Source: JAOUJD01 sp964353935 (GTDB lineage: Bacteria; Pseudomonadota; Gammaproteobacteria; Burkholderiales; Burkholderiaceae_F). Taken from it: a DNA stretch of 19,242 nt. Made by a program: the position numbers and the translations under genes. The notes below the pieces were generated by a model. The model searched no databases, had not been told where the DNA came from, and worked only from the letters and a program-made list of their open reading frames with translations. Each line of letters starts with the position of its first letter. Within the stretch, counting starts at the first letter, position 1. The stretch is from NCBI GenBank assembly GCA_964353935.1, contig CAYGXL010000031.1, positions 1 to 19,242 of the forward strand. Reading direction: 5' to 3'. This document shows, one piece after another, positions 1-7,951 of this stretch.

Positions 1-584
1 GCAGCGATCCCGAGTTCTTCGCGCGCCTGTCGCGCCAGCAGTCGCCCCGCTTCCTGTGGATCGGCTGCGCCGACAGCCGGGTGCCGGCCAATGAGATCGT
101 CGGCCTGCTGCCCGGCGAGCTCTTCGTCCACCGCAACGTCGCCAACGTGGTGGTGCCCAGCGACCTCAACTGCCTGTCCGTGATTCAGTTCGCGGTGGAC
201 GTGCTCAAGGTCGAGCACATCATCGTGTGCGGCCACTACGGGTGCAGCGGGGTGACCGCGGTGCTCGAAAACCGCCGCGTGGGCCTCGCGGACAACTGGC
301 TGCGCCACGTGTGGGACGTCCATCACAAGCACGAGGCGCGCGTCGATGCCGTGGCGCCCACCGGGCAACGGATCGACCACCTGTGCGAGCTCAACGTGAT
401 CGAGCAGGTCGCCAACGTCTGCCAGACCACGATCGTGGGCGACGCCTGGGACCGCGGCCAGCGGCTCTCCGTGCACGGCTGGGTGTACGGCCTGCAGGAC
501 GGGCTCGTGCACGACCTCCTCACCACCGTGACGGCGCGGGACGAGACCAACACGCGGTACAGGGCGGCGCTCGCCGCGCTGTAG
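1..584 (+). CDS. can: Beta-class carbonic anhydrase (5' end outside window)
   Basis: This is a zinc enzyme that interconverts CO2 and bicarbonate in the cytoplasm and supplies bicarbonate to carboxylases. The frame is open from the left edge (first full codon at 3) to TAG at 582-584, about 193 residues, against roughly 220 for E. coli Can, so only the N-terminal 25 or so residues are missing. The zinc and active-site motif CADSRV has its Cys codon at 66-68, and HYGCSG has its His at 234 and Cys at 243. The 56-residue spacing from the first Cys to the His equals Cys42-His98 of E. coli Can. The pattern HRNVANVV between them is typical of the family, as is the C-terminal SVHGWVYGLQDG. The GTG at 81 is internal and is not the start. 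Family assignment is very secure; choosing can over other beta-CA paralogues is an inference from motif spacing. Confidence 0.95.
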   Translation, partial: SDPEFFARLSRQQSPRFLWIGCADSRVPANEIVGLLPGELFVHRNVANVVVPSDLNCLSVIQFAVDVLKVEHIIVCGHYGCSGVTAVLENRRVGLADNWLRHVWDVHHKHEARVDAVAPTGQRIDHLCELNVIEQVANVCQTTIVGDAWDRGQRLSVHGWVYGLQDGLVHDLLTTVTARDETNTRYRAALAAL

Positions 585-710
585 GCAGCGAGCACAGCCT
601 CTTCAACCGCACACTCCGCCGCGACCTTGCCGAGCAGTCCCGCCCTCAACCGCCGCAGGCGAACACGATCGGCGCACGGGAGCGATGCAGGCGCCGTGGA
701 AGAGTCCAGG

Positions 711-1217
711 ATGAACCGTTCGGGTCGAACCACCCCGCAGCATGACTTCCGGATGCGGTACGGCGACGAGATCGCCGACATCGTCGAGATGCATTCCGCA
801 CAGCGCGCGCAACCCGCGAGCCGTCCTGCGCCGCACGACATCAAGGCCACACTGGTGGCCATCGTCGCCGATCCCGACGCCGCCGACCTCCGGCGCATCG
901 ACCCGCTGACCCGCGCGCTTCTGATGGACCCGGCGTGGCGCAGGTTGCGCACTCAATCGCTGTCCGCGTTGACCGGCGATCAGCTGGTGGAGTGCGCGAA
1001 GTACGCGCTCGATCACTTCCCTCCCCTCAGGAAACCGGTCATCGACCGGGGCGAAGTGATGCTGGCTCTTTCACTGCTCGCCGCCGCCAGGACCTGGCAT
1101 GCGGCAAGGCGCATCAACCTCGTGCGTGAGGCCTTGTCGCTGGCCTTCCACGTCGAACATGTGCGCGCGACCGCGATCATCAGGAAGGCGCATCGCGAGT
1201 TGCGCGCGGGGACATGA
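711..1217 (+). CDS. Hypothetical protein, 168 aa
   Basis: I do not recognise this family. ATG at 711 is preferred to TTG at 627 because the extra 28 residues would be Arg/Ser-rich low-complexity sequence; only a weak purine stretch (GGAAGAG) lies upstream of 711. The product has no signal peptide or hydrophobic segment. It is rich in Ala, Arg and His and reads as mostly helical. An N-terminal part contains YGDEIADIVEMHSAQ, and a central motif DPLTRALLMDPAW is followed by amphipathic helices up to a basic C-terminus. It lies between the carbonic anhydrase (126 bp gap) and the MFS transporter (22 bp gap), all on the same strand, so co-transcription is possible. GC-rich third positions match its neighbours, which supports it being coding. 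No function is proposed. Confidence 0.6.
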   Translation: MNRSGRTTPQHDFRMRYGDEIADIVEMHSAQRAQPASRPAPHDIKATLVAIVADPDAADLRRIDPLTRALLMDPAWRRLRTQSLSALTGDQLVECAKYALDHFPPLRKPVIDRGEVMLALSLLAAARTWHAARRINLVREALSLAFHVEHVRATAIIRKAHRELRAGT

Positions 1218-1239
1218 CGCCGGACTGACCCGGCCAGCC

Positions 1240-2499
1240 ATGCTCGAGGATCGCCCCCTGCCCCCCATGCACCTCGGCCTGCGCCTGTTCCTCCCGTTCG
1301 CCGCCGGCTACTTTCTCTCGTACCTGCTGCGCAACGTCAACGCCGTCATCGCGCCGGAGCTCACGCGCGAGCTCGGCGTGTCGGCGGCCGACCTGGGACT
1401 GTTGACCTCCGCCTACCTGCTGACCTTCAGCGCCTTCCAGCTGCCCCTCGGCATCCTGCTGGACCGCTACGGGCCGCGCCGCGTCGAGGCGGCGCTGCTG
1501 CTGATCGCCGCCGCGGGCAGCGCGTGGTTCGCGGTCGGCACGAGCCTGGGCGAACTGGCGTCCGCCCGCGCGCTGATCGGCCTGGGCGTCTGCGCCTGCC
1601 TGATGGCGGCCTTCAAGGCCTTCGCGGTGTGGTTCCCCGCCGAGCGGCTGCCGTCGCTGAATTCGGCGGTGATGGTGGCCGGGGGACTCGGCGCTCTCAC
1701 CGCCACCACGCCCCTCGCCTGGGCCGCGCCGATCCTCGGGCGTGACGGACTGTTCTTCGTGCTCGCCGCGCTGGCGGTGCTGGCGGCGGCCGGCATCTGG
1801 TCGACGCCGGAGAAGCCCGCCTCGGCAGCCGGCGGTACGCTGGGGCAGCAGCTGCGCGAGCTGGGCCGAGTGCTGGGCAGCCGGGTGTTCTGGCGCTACG
1901 CGCCCATGACCGCCACCGGCCTCGGAGGCTTCGTCGCGCTCCAGGGGTTGTGGGCCGTTCCGTGGCTGATGCAGGTCAGCGGGCAGACGCGCGAGGCCGC
2001 CGCCTTCCACATGCTGCTGACCACGCTGGCCATGGTCGGCGGGTTCCTCGTCACGGCGGTGGGCATCGGCCCGCTGCGCCGGCGCGGGCTGCTGCCGGGC
2101 CGGGTGATGGCGATCGCCAATGCGGCCGGCCTGCTCGCCATGCTCGCGCTGTGGTGGGGCGCGGGCGGCACCCACGCGCTATGGTCCGTGCTCGGCGTTG
2201 TCTTCGCGGTGGGCAACCTCGCCTACGCCGAAATCACGAGCCGCTTCGATCCAACACTCGCGGGACGCGTCAACGCCGCGCTCAACCTGGCGACCTTCGT
2301 CGGCGCGTTCTCGATCCAGTGGGGCTACGGGGTGATGCTGGACGGCCTGCGCGCGGCGGGCTGGACCGCGACGGCCAGCCACCGGGCGACGTTCTTGACG
2401 CTGCTGGCGCTGCAGGCCGCCGGCTTCGGCTGGTTTCTCTGGAACCGGCGGTACGCGACCGGGGCCGCGCTGGCCTCGCGGACGGGCGCCGCCGACTGA
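1240..2499 (+). CDS. Major facilitator superfamily transporter
   Basis: This is an inner-membrane secondary transporter of about 419 residues with a hydrophobic profile consistent with 12 membrane helices. The MFS motif A appears as GILLDRYGPRR at residues 71-81, between helices 2 and 3. The two halves are separated by a hydrophilic central loop near residues 188-205 (STPEKPAS and following). The frame stays open upstream to 1099, but ATG at 1240 (MLEDRP) is the first reasonable start; ATG at 1267, just before the first helix, is the alternative. Neither has a convincing Shine-Dalgarno sequence. The substrate cannot be read from the sequence; the N-terminus (YFLSYLLRNVNAVIAPEL) resembles MFS proteins annotated as organic-acid or sugar-phosphate type, but that is weak. 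It ends 17 bp from the convergent prfC stop. Confidence 0.9.
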   Translation: MLEDRPLPPMHLGLRLFLPFAAGYFLSYLLRNVNAVIAPELTRELGVSAADLGLLTSAYLLTFSAFQLPLGILLDRYGPRRVEAALLLIAAAGSAWFAVGTSLGELASARALIGLGVCACLMAAFKAFAVWFPAERLPSLNSAVMVAGGLGALTATTPLAWAAPILGRDGLFFVLAALAVLAAAGIWSTPEKPASAAGGTLGQQLRELGRVLGSRVFWRYAPMTATGLGGFVALQGLWAVPWLMQVSGQTREAAAFHMLLTTLAMVGGFLVTAVGIGPLRRRGLLPGRVMAIANAAGLLAMLALWWGAGGTHALWSVLGVVFAVGNLAYAEITSRFDPTLAGRVNAALNLATFVGAFSIQWGYGVMLDGLRAAGWTATASHRATFLTLLALQAAGFGWFLWNRRYATGAALASRTGAAD

Positions 2500-2516
2500 C
2501 GCTTCGTTGCCCCTCG

Positions 2517-4130
2517 CTAGGCGGCCGCGCCGAGCTCGGTCTGGAAGATCAGCCCCGCGTGCTCGCGCATCTTGTGGAACTCGATCCCGGGAAAGCGCTC
2601 CTGCGTGACCGACAACTCGCCGGGATACTCGCAGACGAAGGTCGGCGCATCGACCGCGTCGTACGCGATCCGGTGCCCGTTGCTCTCGATGAACAGCTTG
2701 AGATCGCGCGGGTCCTCCGCGGTGATCCACCGCGCGATGCGGATGTTCGATGACGACAGGCGCGCCTGGACGCCGTACTCGTGCTCGAGCCGGTGCATCA
2801 CGACGTCGAACTGCAGCGCGCCGATCGCTCCCAGCAGAAGCGGACCGCCCCCGTGCCGCTGGAAGACCTGGATGGCGCCCTCCTCACCGAGCTGCTTCAG
2901 CCCCAGCTTCAGCTGCTTGGCGCGCATCGGATCGGCGAGCTCGACGCTCTGGAACATCTCGGGCGCGAAGAACGGCAGCCCGGTGAACTGCAGGTCCTCG
3001 CCCTCGGTGAGTGAATCGCCTAGTTGCAGCGCGCCCCGGTTCGGGATGCCGATGATGTCGCCCGGATAAGCCACGTCGAGCACGTCGCGCCGCTGCGACA
3101 GGAAGGAGACCACGGTCGACGGCCGGATGGTCTTGCCGTTGCGCACCACCTTGATCTGCATGCCCCGCTCGAAGCGGCCCGAGCACACCCGGGCGAACGC
3201 GATGCGATCGCGGTGGGCTGGATCCATGTTCGCCTGGATCTTGAACACCACGGCCGTGAAGGCCGGCTCGGTGGGCTCGACCAGCCTCTGCACCGCGCGC
3301 CGGGGCAGCGGCGGCGGCGCCAGATCGACCAGCGCGTCGAGCACTTCGCGCACGCCGAAACTGCTCAGCGCGGAGCCGAAGAACACGGGCGTCTGGTGGC
3401 CCGCCAGGAATTCATCCAGTTCGAACACGGAGCCCGCGCCGCGGATCAATCCCATCTCCTCGTCCGCCTGCACGAACTCGTCGCCAAAGCGCTCCGCGCA
3501 CTCGGCGTGGGCGAGTTCCTGCGGCGGGGCGCCCGCGCCGGCCGCATCGCCGTCGCGCGGGAACACGCGCATGCGGTCGCGCCGCATGTCGAAGATGCCG
3601 CGGAAGCGCGTTCCCATCCCGACCGGCCACGTGAACGGGCTGGCCGCCATGCCCAGCGCCTCTTCGATCTCGTCGATCAGCGTGAGCGGCTCGCGCACCT
3701 CGCGGTCGAACTTGTTGATGAACGTGATGATCGGGATGCGACGCGCGCGGCAGACCTCGAGCAGCCGGCGGGTCTGCGGCTCGACCCCGTTCGCGCCGTC
3801 GATCACCATCAGCGCGGCGTCGACCGCGGTCAGCACGCGATAGGTGTCCTCGGAGAAGTCCTGGTGGCCCGGCGTGTCGAGCAGGTTGATGACGAAACCC
3901 CGGTACTCCATCTGCATCACGGAACTCGCGACCGAGATTCCGCGCTCCTTCTCGATCTGCATCCAGTCCGAGGTCGCATAGCGCGATGCCTTGCGCGCCT
4001 TCACGGTGCCGGCGATGTGGATCGCGCCCGAATGCAGCAGGAGCTTCTCGGTGAGCGTGGTCTTGCCCGCGTCCGGGTGGGAAATGATGGCGAACGTGCG
4101 CCGGCGGGAAACCTCGTGTTCAAGCGTCAT
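2517..4130 (-). CDS. prfC: Peptide chain release factor 3 (RF3)
   Basis: RF3 is a translational GTPase that recycles RF1 and RF2 from the ribosome after peptide release. The 537-residue product is close to the 529 of E. coli RF3. G1 is SHPDAGKT at residues 17-24. G2 lies in the segment around KERGISVASSV, residues 61-71. G3 is DTPGHQDFSEDT at 85-96 and G4 is NKFD at 139-142. The SEDTYR extension after G3 and the KARKASRYATSDWM switch region are RF3 hallmarks that separate it from EF-G and LepA. The C-terminus contains the family segment GGGPLLLGAIGALQFDV and ends in FQTELGAAA. ATG at 4130 gives the canonical MTLEHEVSRRRTFAIISH start. It is co-oriented with the small lysine-rich gene and the HNH gene upstream, but more than 220 bp separates it from the former. 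Confidence 0.97.
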   Translation of the reverse strand: MTLEHEVSRRRTFAIISHPDAGKTTLTEKLLLHSGAIHIAGTVKARKASRYATSDWMQIEKERGISVASSVMQMEYRGFVINLLDTPGHQDFSEDTYRVLTAVDAALMVIDGANGVEPQTRRLLEVCRARRIPIITFINKFDREVREPLTLIDEIEEALGMAASPFTWPVGMGTRFRGIFDMRRDRMRVFPRDGDAAGAGAPPQELAHAECAERFGDEFVQADEEMGLIRGAGSVFELDEFLAGHQTPVFFGSALSSFGVREVLDALVDLAPPPLPRRAVQRLVEPTEPAFTAVVFKIQANMDPAHRDRIAFARVCSGRFERGMQIKVVRNGKTIRPSTVVSFLSQRRDVLDVAYPGDIIGIPNRGALQLGDSLTEGEDLQFTGLPFFAPEMFQSVELADPMRAKQLKLGLKQLGEEGAIQVFQRHGGGPLLLGAIGALQFDVVMHRLEHEYGVQARLSSSNIRIARWITAEDPRDLKLFIESNGHRIAYDAVDAPTFVCEYPGELSVTQERFPGIEFHKMREHAGLIFQTELGAAA

Positions 4131-4322
4131 CGGGCGAACTCAACGGATGTGAAGGTCGGCAGTGCATGCGTGCGCGACGGAGCGACGGCGAAAGTGGAGC
4201 CCGCGCCGCTCGAGGCGGGCAGCCAGTCGACTGGATCCTGGATGCCGGGCAGTGGCGCTCACGCCACGCGGCCGACCGCGGCGGACTTGCCGGGCGGAAC
4301 AGCGACGCCCTCGCGCCGCCGC

Positions 4323-4343
4323 CGGGCCGGCGCGCCAGGCCCG
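4323..4343 (-). terminator. Possible hairpin after the 40-aa gene
   Basis: A perfect 6-bp inverted repeat (CGGGCC/GGCCCG) with a 9-base loop lies 8 bases past the TAG of the small lysine-rich gene, as read on the minus strand. There is no T tract, so it is not a canonical intrinsic terminator, and chance hairpins are common at this GC content. The rest of 4131-4351, between prfC and this gene, shows no coding signal to me. Confidence 0.25.
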
Positions 4344-4351
4344 CTGTCGTT

Positions 4352-4474
4352 CTACTTCCCGGCGGGCGGCGTCTTGCTCTTGTCGGTGCCGAAGGGCACC
4401 GCGGGCACGCCGGGCTTCTTGGACTGCTTCGGCTTCTTCTTTTCCTTGCTGCTTCTCTGCTGGCCCTTTGCCAT
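4352..4474 (-). CDS. Small lysine-rich protein, 40 aa
   Basis: This short gene starts at ATG 4474-4472 with a strong ribosome-binding site (GAGGAG seven bases upstream) and ends at TAG 4354-4352. The product begins MAKGQQRSSKEKKKPKQSKK and continues with GVPAVPFGTDKSKTPPAGK. It is therefore very basic, with a hydrophilic, probably disordered tail, and has no signal peptide. Short proteins beginning MAKGQ.R.N.E.KKPK are, from memory, widespread in proteobacteria and annotated as hypothetical; their role is unknown to me. High lysine content suggests binding to nucleic acid or the ribosome, which is only an inference. It sits between the HNH gene (68 bp upstream) and prfC on the same strand. 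Confidence 0.75.
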   Translation of the reverse strand: MAKGQQRSSKEKKKPKQSKKPGVPAVPFGTDKSKTPPAGK

Positions 4475-4542
4475 TTGCACGCTCCTCGTTCAGGAAAGGC
4501 CGAAGTATCGACGATTGGAGGCCGTCTGCAAATTGAGGCGCT

Positions 4543-4971
4543 TCAGTTCGGATCGCCCTGTTTTCCCAGCAAGTCCTTCAGCCCGGCGAACGGCGAATGC
4601 GTGGACGAGGGCCCAGCGTCCGCGCCAGTGCTTCCGGTGCCTGTCGCCGCCTCGAGCTGGCGCTGGTGCTCGTTGTCGTGGCAGTAGAGGCACAACAGTT
4701 CCCAGTTGCTGCCGTCCGGCGGATTGTTGTCGTGGTTGTGGTCGCGGTGATGGACCGTCAGTTCGCGCAGATTCCTGAGCGTGAACTCCCGCGCGCAGCG
4801 ACCGCAGATCCACGGGTAGATCTTGAGTGCCCGCTCCCGGTAGCTCTGGGCGCGCTCGTCCTGGAGGCGACGTTGCTCCGCGATGACGCGATCAAGTTTT
4901 CCGGGGTCCTGGGGTTTCAAGTGTGTACCGCACCGGCAACAGTGCGCGATCGGGATAGGCTGGCCGAACAT
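4543..4971 (-). CDS. yajD: HNH nuclease family protein, YajD-like
   Basis: The 142-residue product matches E. coli YajD (115 residues) along its core. The shared parts are RERALKIYPWICGRC (46-59), REFTLRNLRELTVHH (61-75), the HNH region with DGSNWELLCLYCHDNEH (86-102), and a C-terminal SPFAGLKDLL. Zinc ligands are likely Cys56/Cys59 and Cys94/Cys97, and His74-His75 form the HNH catalytic signature. Relative to E. coli it carries about 35 extra N-terminal residues with a Cys-rich HCCRCG, so either the start or a true extension is in question. ATG at 4971 is chosen because the frame upstream to 5043 is Arg/Ser-rich; no clear ribosome-binding site is seen. YajD has no established physiological role. 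It is divergent from the helicase gene, with 176 bp between starts. Confidence 0.88.
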   Translation of the reverse strand: MFGQPIPIAHCCRCGTHLKPQDPGKLDRVIAEQRRLQDERAQSYRERALKIYPWICGRCAREFTLRNLRELTVHHRDHNHDNNPPDGSNWELLCLYCHDNEHQRQLEAATGTGSTGADAGPSSTHSPFAGLKDLLGKQGDPN

Positions 4972-5087
4972 TAGTCCGCGCCGCGGCAACGTGGAAGGCC
5001 TCGCGCAGCGGCTCCAGCGGGCCGACTCAACGTCTGCCTTCAACTCGCGTGGTCGCTCGCGTGCGGCCTGCGAGAACGATAAGCGTG

Positions 5088-5107
5088 TACTGTATGGATT
5101 AACAGTC
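5088..5107. promoter_or_regulatory. LexA (SOS) box
   Basis: The core CTGT-ATGGATTA-ACAG (5090-5105) is an exact match to the gamma/betaproteobacterial LexA operator CTGT-N8-ACAG, and it is flanked by TA and TC as in TACTG...CAGT(A/C). It lies 42 bases upstream of the helicase GTG start, in an AT-rich island within otherwise GC-rich DNA. That is where an operator would overlap a promoter; no clear -35/-10 pair could be fixed. It is also 116 bases upstream of the divergent yajD-like gene, so it could affect both. E. coli uvrD is itself a LexA regulon member, which makes the context coherent. Confidence 0.85.
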
Positions 5108-5147
5108 TCCGCCCTCGCCTACGCCCTCCTCTCCGCCCGTCACCGCC

Positions 5148-7068
5148 GTGCCCGCTTCCTCGCTCGCCCCGCGTCCCGTCGCCGAACCGCCCTCCTCCGG
5201 CATCGACCGCCTTCTCGCGCGCCTGAACCCCGACCAGCGCGCCGCGGCCCGTCACGGCCTCGACGGCTCCGATGGCGGACCGCTGCTGATCATCGCCGGC
5301 GCCTGCACGGGCAAGACCAACACGCTGGCGCATCGCGTCGCCTGCCTCGTGGCGAGCGGCGTCGATCCGCGGACGATCCTGCTGCTGACCTTCTCGCGCC
5401 GCGCCGCGGTGGAGATGACCCGGCGCGTCGAAGGCATCGTGGCCGGATTGGGCGAACAGTGGGCGCGCGTGGCGCACACCGTGCTGCCGTGGGCCGGGAC
5501 CTTCCACGGCGTCGGCGCGCGGCTGCTGCGTGAGTACGCGGAGCGCTGCGGGATGGACCCGGCCTTCACGATCCTTGACCGCGAGGACGCGGCCGACCTG
5601 ATGAACCTCGTGCGCGCCGAGCTGCGGCTCAATGAAAGCGGCGAGCGTTTCCCGCTGAAGGGAACGTGCCTCGCGATCTACTCGACCGCGGTGAACAAGC
5701 AGGCGCGCCTCGACCGCGTGCTGGCGGACGACTTCCCGTGGTGCGCGACGTGGGAGCCGCAGCTGCGCACGCTCTTCGCAGCCTACGTGGAGGCGAAGCA
5801 GCGTCAGGGCGTGCTCGACTACGATGACCTGCTGCTCTACTGGGCGCAGCTGATGGACGAGCCGGCGCTCGCCGCCGACGTGCGGCAGCGCGGCCGCCAC
5901 GTGCTGGTCGACGAGTACCAGGACACGAACCGCCTGCAGGCCGCCATCCTGCTCGCGCTGAAGCCGGACGGGCGCGGGCTCACGGCCGTCGGCGACGACG
6001 CGCAGGCGATCTACGCCTTCCGCGGCGCGACCGTGCGCAACATCCTCGACTACCCCGCGCTCTTCACGCCGCCGGCGCGCACCGTCACGCTCGCGCGCAA
6101 CTACCGGTCGACGCAGTCCATCCTCGACGCCACCAACGCGGTCATCGCGCTCGCCAGCGAGCGATTCACGAAGGATCTCTGGAGCGAGCGCGCCTCCGAC
6201 GAACTGCCGCGCATCGTCGCCGTCGCCGACGAAGCGGACCAGGCGCGCTACGTCGTCGAGCAGGTGCTGGAGCGGCGCGAGGCGTCGATCGCGCTGAAGT
6301 CGCAGGCCGTGCTCTTCCGCGCGTCGAGCCACAGCGCGGTGCTCGAACTGGAACTCGTCCGCCGCAACATCCCGTACGTCAAGTTCGGCGGGCTGAAGTT
6401 CCTGGAAGCCGCGCACGTGAAGGACGTGCTCGCGTTCCTGCGGCTGCTGCAGAACCCGCGCGATCGCGTCGCCGGATTCCGCGTGCTGCAGTTGCTGCCC
6501 GGCGTCGGCCCGAAGACGGCGTCACGGCTCCTGGATGCGATGGCGCACGCCGATCCCGCGGACGTCCTCGGGCAAGCGACGCCGCCGCAGGCCGGCGCGG
6601 ACGAGTGGGCCGCGTTCGCGTCGTCGTTCGGCCTGCTGCGCGGACAGTCTGCGGGCTGGCCCGCGGAGCTCGAGCTCGTCAACCAGTGGTACGAACCGCA
6701 CCTGCAGCGCCGGCACGACAACGCCGACGTCCGGCTCGGCGACCTGCGCCAGCTCGAGGCGATCGCGGCCGGCTATCCGTCCCGCGAACGGTTCCTCACC
6801 GAACTCACGCTCGATCCGCCGGGCGCCACCAGCGACGAAGCCGGGCCGCCGCTGAAAGACGAGGATTACCTGATCCTGTCGACGATCCACTCGGCCAAGG
6901 GCCAGGAGTGGAAGGCGGTGTATCTCCTCAACGCGGTCGACGGCTGCATCCCGTCGGACCTGTCGACGGGCACCACCGCCGAGATCGAGGAAGAGCGGCG
7001 CCTGCTGTACGTCGCGATGACCCGCGCGAAGGACCACCTGACCGTCGTCGTTCCGCAGCGCTTCTACG
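5148..7068 (+). CDS. UvrD/Rep-family ATP-dependent DNA helicase (3' end lost in gap)
   Basis: This is a superfamily 1A 3'-5' DNA helicase of about 640 visible residues. The Q motif region is LNPDQRAAA (26-34), motif I AGACTGKT (50-57), motif II DEYQDT (255-260) and motif III GDDAQAIYAFRGA (282-294), then NYRST in motif IV. Motif V is STIHSAKGQEW and motif VI ends EEERRLLYVAMTRAKDHL. The Walker A carries Cys where relatives usually have Gly, but still fits the GKT consensus. GTG at 5148 is the first possible start after the in-frame TAA at 5100-5102. The last visible residues are VVVPQRFY, and the C-terminal tail is hidden by the 100-N gap. It is shorter than E. coli UvrD (720 aa) and closer to the roughly 690-residue COG0210 group, so I do not give it the uvrD symbol. 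The LexA box upstream indicates DNA-damage induction. Confidence 0.93.
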
Positions 7069-7168
7069 NNNNNNNNNNNNNNNNNNNNNNNNNNNNNNNN
7101 NNNNNNNNNNNNNNNNNNNNNNNNNNNNNNNNNNNNNNNNNNNNNNNNNNNNNNNNNNNNNNNNNNNN
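7069..7168. other. Assembly gap (100 N)
   Basis: Exactly 100 N, the conventional placeholder for a scaffold gap of unknown length. It removes the C-terminus of the helicase and the N-terminus of the RIO kinase. Helicase relatives continue for some tens of residues past the last visible motif, and the kinase lacks roughly 20-30 residues, so the real gap is probably longer than 100 bases. Frames across it are not meaningful. Confidence 0.99.
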
Positions 7169-7945
7169 TTGATGAGCGGCAAGGAAGCCGCCGTGTACGT
7201 CGTGCGCTGCGGCGAGGAAACCCGCTGCGCCAAGGTCTACAAGCAGGCCACGCACCGCAGCTTCCGGCAGGCGGTGGACTACACCGAGAACCGCAAGGTC
7301 AAGAACACGCGGCAGGCACGCGCGATGGCCAAGGGCACGCGCTTCGGCCGGCAGGCGACCGAGGCCGCGTGGCAGAACGCCGAGGTCGACGCGCTGTACC
7401 GGCTGGCGGCCGCGGGCGTGCGCGTGCCCAAGCCATTCAACTTCCTCGACGGCGTCCTGCTGATGGAACTCGTGGCCGACTCCCACGGCGACGCCGCGCC
7501 GCGGCTCAACGACGTCGTCTTCACGCCCGAGGAGGCGCGCGCCCACCACGCGACGCTCGTCAGGGAAGTCGTGCGCATGCTGGCGGCCGGCGTCGTCCAC
7601 GGCGACCTGTCGGAGTTCAACGTGCTGCTGGCCGCCGATGGCCCGATGATCATCGACCTGCCGCAGGCGGTGGACGCCGCCGGCAACAATCACGCGAGCC
7701 GCATGCTGCTGCGCGATGTCGCGAACCTGCGCAACTTCTTCGGCCGCTTCGCGCCCGACCTGCTCGACACGAACTACGGCGCGGAGATCTGGGACCACTA
7801 CGTCCGCGGTGACCTGCACCCGGACATCGAACTCACCGGCCGCTTCGTGCAGGAGCACGCGGCGGTCGACCTCGTGAGCGTGATGCGCGAAGTCGACGAC
7901 GCGCTCGCCGAAGAGAAGTTCCGGCGCCAGCAGCTCGCCGTCTGA
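7169..7945 (+). CDS. RIO-type serine protein kinase, PA4780-like (5' end lost in gap)
   Basis: This is an atypical protein kinase of the RIO family. The visible 258 residues start LMSGKEAAVYVVRCG, the glycine-rich nucleotide-binding loop, followed by CAKVYK with the ATP-binding Lys. The catalytic loop is HGDLSEFNVLL, with the proton-acceptor Asp and the metal-binding Asn. The DFG-equivalent is IIDLPQAVDA. Other blocks (RSFRQAVDY, NSRQARAMAKGT-like NTRQARAMAKGT, AWQNAEVDALYRLAAAGVRVPKP) closely match the Pseudomonas protein annotated as serine protein kinase RIO (PA4780), of which about two dozen N-terminal residues should precede MSGKEA. All key catalytic residues are present, so it is probably active. 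The substrate in bacteria is not established. Its true start and its relation to the SOS-controlled helicase upstream are hidden by the gap. It ends 6 bp from the convergent cupin stop. Confidence 0.93.
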   Translation: MMSGKEAAVYVVRCGEETRCAKVYKQATHRSFRQAVDYTENRKVKNTRQARAMAKGTRFGRQATEAAWQNAEVDALYRLAAAGVRVPKPFNFLDGVLLMELVADSHGDAAPRLNDVVFTPEEARAHHATLVREVVRMLAAGVVHGDLSEFNVLLAADGPMIIDLPQAVDAAGNNHASRMLLRDVANLRNFFGRFAPDLLDTNYGAEIWDHYVRGDLHPDIELTGRFVQEHAAVDLVSVMREVDDALAEEKFRRQQLAV

Positions 7946-7951
7946 CCGCGC

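Noticed and set aside
627..710. TTG start giving a 28-residue N-terminal extension of the hypothetical protein
   Set aside because: The extension is Arg/Ser-rich low-complexity sequence with no ribosome-binding site; ATG 711 is simpler.
3024..4778. 584-codon plus-strand frame opposite prfC
   Set aside because: Antisense to a clear RF3 gene, His/Arg/Asp-rich without motifs, and it also runs over two other minus-strand genes.
5040..6416. Long minus-strand open frame (458 codons) opposite the helicase
   Set aside because: Arg/Val/His-rich shadow of a GC-rich gene with no motifs; the plus strand encodes all helicase motifs.
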